Both the position numbers and the translations under genes were made by a program. A stretch of DNA of 10,221 nt from an uncultured Dialister sp. Its GTDB lineage: Bacteria; Bacillota; Negativicutes; Veillonellales; Dialisteraceae. Below the pieces are notes generated by a model. That model ran no database searches. It had not been told where the DNA came from and saw nothing but the letters and a program-made list of their open reading frames with translations. Location of the stretch: positions 1-10,221 of the forward strand of contig CAAEVC010000026.1 in NCBI GenBank assembly GCA_900759415.1. Direction: 5' to 3'. Positions 8,101 to 10,221 of the stretch are shown here, one piece after another; within the stretch, counting starts at the first letter, position 1; each line of letters opens with the position of its first letter.

Positions 8101-8160
8101 GAAGAAATAAACAATCTGCTTGTGCCTGATGGCCCATTCTGCCAGATTTATTCCTTTCAT
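5110..8160 (-). CDS. RND multidrug efflux permease (HAE1 type, TriC/MexK-like)
   Basis: This inner-membrane, proton-driven pump subunit has 1016 residues, full length for the AcrB superfamily. The layout is standard: TM1 near 15-35, a first periplasmic loop (~36-335), TM2-6 (~336-490), TM7 (~524-545), a second periplasmic loop (~546-855) and TM8-12 (~856-1010). The proton-relay acids are in LVDDAIIVIE (401-410; Asp403, Asp404). In TM10 the lysine of AcrB (Lys940) is an arginine (Arg925 in VVRNSIILLD), and Arg957 in RFRPIMLTS matches AcrB Arg971. The N-terminus (LAEWAIRHKQIV), RSEDPNF and WPGATAEQI resemble TriC/MexK more than AcrB, as I recall those proteins. Its ATG overlaps the adaptor stop (ATGA), indicating translational coupling. 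Substrates cannot be predicted. No outer-membrane channel gene is nearby. Confidence 0.95.
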   Translation of the reverse strand: MKGINLAEWAIRHKQIVYFFIISILIGGLMSYFRLGRSEDPNFTIREMVVAAAWPGATAEQITEQVTYPIERKLQDTKGLDYIKSFTHDGKTVIYVNLKDDVPKDIIQQRWHDVRNEVNDIWKDMPAGVVGPIINDRFDDVYGSIYAITGDDYSYEEKRQYAEKIRQRLVHVPDVQEVKLLGVQEQMIYVEMDQNKLASFGMSPTDIYQILQQQSAMMPAGMIHTSSRNVAIRVDGLLGTTDALKNIPIHVGERNFRLGDVATVTQTYSDPETSLMYFNGKPAIGIAIAMADGGNNLTLGKNLEEAVNQMKQDLPAGMDISLVADQPKVVNDSIAEFTEALLEALVIVMAVSFFSLGLRSGMVLAMCVPVVICSSFLFMAWKGIDLHIVSLGSLIVSLGLLVDDAIIVIEMMQVKLEQGAGRMEAAEGAYKACAAPMLAGTLITAAGFIPVGMAEGQVSEYTNALFWVIGATLILSWLASIFVSPVLGYQFIKLGKPNPVKEKIQKKAYGIFRRWVKLFIHYRKTAIIGVGGLFVFSLFTLPFVNEEFFPASVRPEIILDANLPSGASIKETKKVMEDVADSLYGDGRVSSFSTYIGDTAPRFILLFDPKAAEDSHGQMIIVAKDTEARDSLRQDVMDYISEKHPEVRAHTRLIQTGPPAEYPIMFRLRGPDAGKTAELAEQALAIMKENPHVTNASLDWPEQTPTIHLTINQDKVRELGIDNYAVSRDLYVKLSGYKVAESYQGDQLVPISFRLEGDNVARMANLASLPVYAGNGRYVPLGEFADISYKNETSTIWRRNMEPSIMLRSEVKDGVSADSVANELYDGALKDFIKNLPEGYSLEKDGTLEKSETSMKQIMATVPIMIFLILMVLIFELKDLRLMTIAGISGPLGMIGCILTLAITRKPMGFVAIIGMLAIGGMVVRNSIILLDQIRQHLEDGMTPYDAVVESAVLRFRPIMLTSFAEVLGMIPLLPNPFWSPMSAAFIGGLTVATPLGLLFVPALYSFWYKVKEPKE

Positions 8161-9221
8161 GTTCTCACCTCTTCTCCTTCCGTGAGCTTGGCGGCGCCGG
8201 CAGATACGATCCGGTCACCCTTGCTGATGCCACCGGTGATTTCTACTGTATTTTCACCATACTTGCCGACGGTGACCTCTTCCATATGGACCTTGCCATC
8301 TCTTACAACCCATACGGCAGGCTTTTCACTCTGTGGTGCCATGGCGGAAAGAGGAATCATGAATCCTTCGCTTCCGTCCTTATCCCCGAAGGTGACTTCA
8401 GCAGTCATGCCGATGGCTACCGTATCCGGCGGGTCGATGAGTGTCACTTTCGCATCGTAGGTGCCTGTATTCCTGTTAGGAGCAGCGGCTACATCTCTCA
8501 CTCTGCCTTCCACGGTAACGCCCGGGAGTGCCCAGAAGGTGACTTTCGCTGGCATGCCTACGGAATAGGCCTGATACTGCTTTTCAGTGAGGGAAATATA
8601 CACATCTTTCTTCGAATCATCAATGATGGATACTACCGGTGTGCCTGCTGCTACCACCTGTCCTACCTCGTACATGGTAGAACCGATGACCCCGTCCCGG
8701 TCGGCCGTAAGGACGGTGAATCCCAGATTGTTCTCTGCTCTGGAAAGAGCGGCCTGGGCAGACCGGAGCTGAGCGGCCGCCAGATCGTACTGGTTCCGTA
8801 CCTGATCCATATTGAGATCGGAAATGGCACTGATTTCATGAAGTTTCTCATACCGCGCCATAGTAGAAGCGGCCAGATCCGCATTGGCGCTGGCTGCTGA
8901 AAGAGAACTCTCTGCTGCGGCTACCTGTTCTTCCGCATCCTTGGAATCCACTTTGAAAAGCGGCTGCCCTGCGCTGACCCTTTCCCCGGAATTTACATAC
9001 CGTGCCATGATGCGCCCGCCGGTCTGGAATGCAAGAGGAGATTCAAAATATCCATGGACCGTGCCGGAAAAAGAAGATTTCTCTCCTGCCACCGCCTCTC
9101 CTGCCACCACTGTCTTCACCAGCAGTGCCTTCGTTTCCTGAGTCCCGCTCTTTCCGCATCCTGTAAGGACAAGAGAGGCTCCCAGCATGGTGACTGCCAT
9201 CCATTTCTTCCAGTTTTTCAT
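8157..9221 (-). CDS. RND efflux periplasmic adaptor lipoprotein (HlyD/AcrA family)
   Basis: This membrane fusion protein of 354 residues bridges the RND permease and an outer-membrane channel. A lipoprotein signal is clear: Lys-rich start, hydrophobic stretch and lipobox LTGC with the acylated Cys22. Order of parts: lipoyl half 1 around 62-92 (FQTGGRIMARYVNSGERVSAGQPL is its core), an Ala-rich coiled-coil hairpin about 95-163, lipoyl half 2 about 165-200 (DGVIG, EVGQVV), a beta-barrel about 205-280 and a membrane-proximal domain about 285-354. The ATG lies 7 bases after a GGGGAGG site inside the end of tetR and overlaps the tetR stop by 4 bases (ATGA); its own stop overlaps the permease start the same way. 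A coupled expression of all three genes is therefore expected. The hairpin is rather short, as in other adaptors that dock via their tips. Confidence 0.93.
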   Translation of the reverse strand: MKNWKKWMAVTMLGASLVLTGCGKSGTQETKALLVKTVVAGEAVAGEKSSFSGTVHGYFESPLAFQTGGRIMARYVNSGERVSAGQPLFKVDSKDAEEQVAAAESSLSAASANADLAASTMARYEKLHEISAISDLNMDQVRNQYDLAAAQLRSAQAALSRAENNLGFTVLTADRDGVIGSTMYEVGQVVAAGTPVVSIIDDSKKDVYISLTEKQYQAYSVGMPAKVTFWALPGVTVEGRVRDVAAAPNRNTGTYDAKVTLIDPPDTVAIGMTAEVTFGDKDGSEGFMIPLSAMAPQSEKPAVWVVRDGKVHMEEVTVGKYGENTVEITGGISKGDRIVSAGAAKLTEGEEVRT

Positions 9222-9787
9222 TTTCTGACCTCCCCATCCTTTGCTTTCAATCCATTGAGCATAATATCTTCCAGCGCTTCCAGCGCATCTCTTCCTGTTA
9301 TATTGTTTTCCTTGAGAAATTCAGGATCCGTGAGCCCTTCAGCGGCGCAGAACACGCAGTGCCGGACCACCGGCAGATTCACATTCCGGTACTCCCCTTT
9401 CCGCACCCCTTCTTCCAGAAGGAGCATCATATCATCCAGCCGTCCCCGGCGGTATACATTCCATTCCTCCCAGATATCCCGGTAGTGGGACTTGAGATCC
9501 TCATTCACCCCTTCCGGCAGATACCAGAAGGTCTCAAAGAAAAGGCCGCAGAAAGCCATAAGCCTTTTATTCACTGCCCCTTTTCCATAAAGGAGCTCCT
9601 TTGTTTTCTGGGAGAACCGTTCCATCTCCCAGTGCATCACCAGACGGACCAGCTCTTCCTTCGACTTCACCACTTTATAAATGGACGTCTTGCTCACATG
9701 AAGCTTCCGTGCCAGATCATCCATGGTGAACTTCAAAGACCGTTCCTTCATCTCCAGAAGGGTCGTCCTCACCAATTCCTCTTCCAT
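9218..9787 (-). CDS. TetR/AcrR-family transcriptional regulator
   Basis: This is a DNA-binding repressor of 189 residues, a usual TetR size. The helix-turn-helix is at about 20-41: FTMDDLARKLHVSKTSIYKVV, with the family's typical end, here KSKEELV. The rest (~50-189) is a helical ligand-binding and dimerisation domain with no recognisable specificity. It is the first gene of the efflux operon, and its TGA overlaps the adaptor ATG. The ATG at 9787 follows GGAGG with 5-base spacing. Because it is encoded first and two palindromes overlap its start region, the simplest reading is that it represses its own operon and is released when a pump substrate binds. That is inference; a regulator with targets elsewhere is possible. 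Confidence 0.92.
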   Translation of the reverse strand: MEEELVRTTLLEMKERSLKFTMDDLARKLHVSKTSIYKVVKSKEELVRLVMHWEMERFSQKTKELLYGKGAVNKRLMAFCGLFFETFWYLPEGVNEDLKSHYRDIWEEWNVYRRGRLDDMMLLLEEGVRKGEYRNVNLPVVRHCVFCAAEGLTDPEFLKENNITGRDALEALEDIMLNGLKAKDGEVRK

Positions 9788-9795
9788 ACTTACCT

Positions 9796-9825
9796 CCAGT
9801 ACTGGTTTAGTTTTTCTAGTACTGT
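9796..9825 (-). promoter_or_regulatory. candidate TetR operator: twin CAGTACT palindromes
   Basis: CCAGTACTGG (9796-9805) is a perfect 10-bp palindrome. CTAGTACTGT (9816-9825) shares the AGTACTG core. Their centres are 20 bp apart, close to two helical turns, so a pair of dimers could bind one face of the DNA. The far copy overlaps the expected transcription start just downstream of the -10, and the near copy abuts the GGAGG ribosome binding site. This is typical of a repressor site, but binding is not shown. Confidence 0.5.
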
Positions 9826-9829
9826 ACCT

Positions 9830-9858
9830 ATTGTAAGAAATATTTCATACTGAGTCAA
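9830..9858 (-). promoter_or_regulatory. promoter of the tetR-adaptor-RND operon
   Basis: On the minus strand TTGACT (9858-9853) and TACAAT (9835-9830) are separated by exactly 17 bases; each differs from consensus by one base. Transcription would start near 9823, inside the candidate operator. This is the best sigma-70-type promoter in the window. Confidence 0.78.
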
Positions 9859-10048
9859 GACTATCTTAGCGAAGAGATCAGAGCGATGAGCGATGAGCGG
9901 CGGTGCCGGCTTCGCCGATGAGCATGAAGCCTTGGCGGTTAACGGCGAGAGACCGATAAAATAGAGCCTCGAGTTGAGTTTTATCTATTCGATAAATCTT
10001 ACTAGCGGTGCTCACCACTTCTAAAAAGCTGCGCATGCTCCCCTTTCC
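9859..10048 (-). repeat. dispersed intergenic sequence, copy 2 (gene-free)
   Basis: No credible gene is visible. On the minus strand the region starts with the GGGAGCATGCGCAG core (10042-10029) shared with 3141-3154, then GGTGAGCACCG (10016-10006), a TCGAGGCTCTAT segment (9972-9961; also at 374-385), a CGGC/GCCG hairpin near 9907-9917 and CGCTCAT repeats near 9880-9899. The open frame from a TTG at 10084 to 9878 (68 codons) spans it, but with no proper ribosome binding site. It resembles an interspersed repeat family copy, judged only from these partial matches. Confidence 0.4.
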
Positions 10049-10069
10049 GTTTCTCCTTCCAGGAGAAAC
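10049..10069. repeat. perfect 9-bp hairpin
   Basis: GTTTCTCCT (10049-10057) pairs with AGGAGAAAC (10061-10069) around a 3-base loop. No T-run follows on either strand, so it is not a standard terminator. It lies immediately next to the dispersed motif and just outside the presumed insertion-sequence end. Confidence 0.5.
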
Positions 10070-10078
10070 ACCGAAACG

Positions 10079-10221
10079 TGTCAAGGGTTTTAGACAACTT
10101 GAATCGAGACACTATTCTTTATAAAAACAACTTTTTATACATCTCATTTGGGGTTGCATACCCGATTCCTGAATGAATTCGGTTGCCATTGTAATTCACA
10201 ACATACTCAAATACAGTCAAA
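10079..10221 (-). mobile_element. 3' end of an IS3-family insertion sequence
   Basis: The window runs off inside this element. Its transposase C-terminus is on the minus strand and 39 non-coding bases follow the stop codon before a TG dinucleotide at 10079-10080 (TGTCAAGGGTTTTAGACAAC), a plausible left-reading terminal repeat since IS3-family ends begin TG. An inner short inverted pair, TGTC/GACA, brackets 10079-10109. The boundary is a guess without the other end or a target duplication. Confidence 0.5.
10119..10221 (-). CDS. IS3-family transposase, C-terminal fragment (cut by window edge)
   Basis: Only the last 33 codons and the TAA stop (10121-10119) are visible. The peptide has the signature end of the IS3/IS150 OrfB integrase core domain: an aromatic-rich helix (FEYVVNYN), then NRIHSGIGYATPNEMYKK, matching the family's YN..R.H..LGY.TP pattern. 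The catalytic DDE residues lie beyond the window, so activity cannot be judged. OrfA and the programmed frameshift would also be outside. The encoded peptide ends in KLFL, a normal length past the GY.TP motif, so this end is not truncated. Confidence 0.8.
   Translation of the reverse strand, partial: LTVFEYVVNYNGNRIHSGIGYATPNEMYKKLFL

Noticed and set aside
7489..8460. Plus-strand open frame of 323 codons antisense to the RND permease and adaptor (and similar frames at 5053-5958 and 6037-6744).
   Set aside because: All lie opposite well-supported genes of known families and have no start signals or recognisable domains.
9878..10084. Minus-strand frame of 68 codons with a TTG start, or 52 codons from the internal ATG at 10036.
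   Set aside because: No proper ribosome binding site spacing, no recognised domain, and it lies within a suspected dispersed repeat whose other copy stops after five codons. A short protein is not excluded, but I would not call it.

Overview
The window looks like chromosome from a diderm Firmicute (class Negativicutes, Veillonellales; a Dialister-like organism is my best guess). This is an inference. The genes carry strong Firmicute-type Shine-Dalgarno sequences (AGGAGGA, GGGAGG, GGAGG) and TG-extended -10 boxes. Yet the cell must have an outer membrane, because the window encodes an RND efflux permease with a lipoprotein adaptor and a secreted beta-helix protein resembling an autotransporter passenger. 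No rRNA, tRNA or CRISPR array is visible.

Layout from left to right. Positions 1-423 are non-coding and start with small repeats resembling an insertion-sequence end. A minus-strand gene (424-1935) encodes an exported beta-helix protein with a Glu-Pro repeat linker and no membrane barrel. Divergent from it, upp (2147-2770, uracil phosphoribosyltransferase) ends in a strong terminator. A 430-base gene-free stretch holds small hairpins and a fragment of a sequence that recurs near the right end. Then come rarD (3256-4173, DMT-family permease) and a flavodoxin-fold NAD(P)H oxidoreductase (4328-4882) with its own extended -10 promoter.

A bidirectional terminator (4949-4993) separates these plus-strand genes from a compact minus-strand operon, tetR - adaptor - RND permease (9787 down to 5110). 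Its three genes are joined by two 4-base ATGA stop/start overlaps. It is preceded by a near-consensus promoter and by two CAGTACT-centred palindromes about two helical turns apart, a plausible site for autoregulation by the TetR protein. No outer-membrane channel gene is present, so the pump probably borrows a TolC-like partner encoded elsewhere.

Positions 9859-10078 are non-coding sequence with short tandem repeats and the second copy of the dispersed intergenic motif. The window ends inside an IS3-family insertion sequence, of which only the last 33 transposase codons are visible (minus strand). I found no convincing wholly new system. The most unusual items are the barrel-less passenger protein, the dispersed intergenic motif and the operator layout of the efflux operon.
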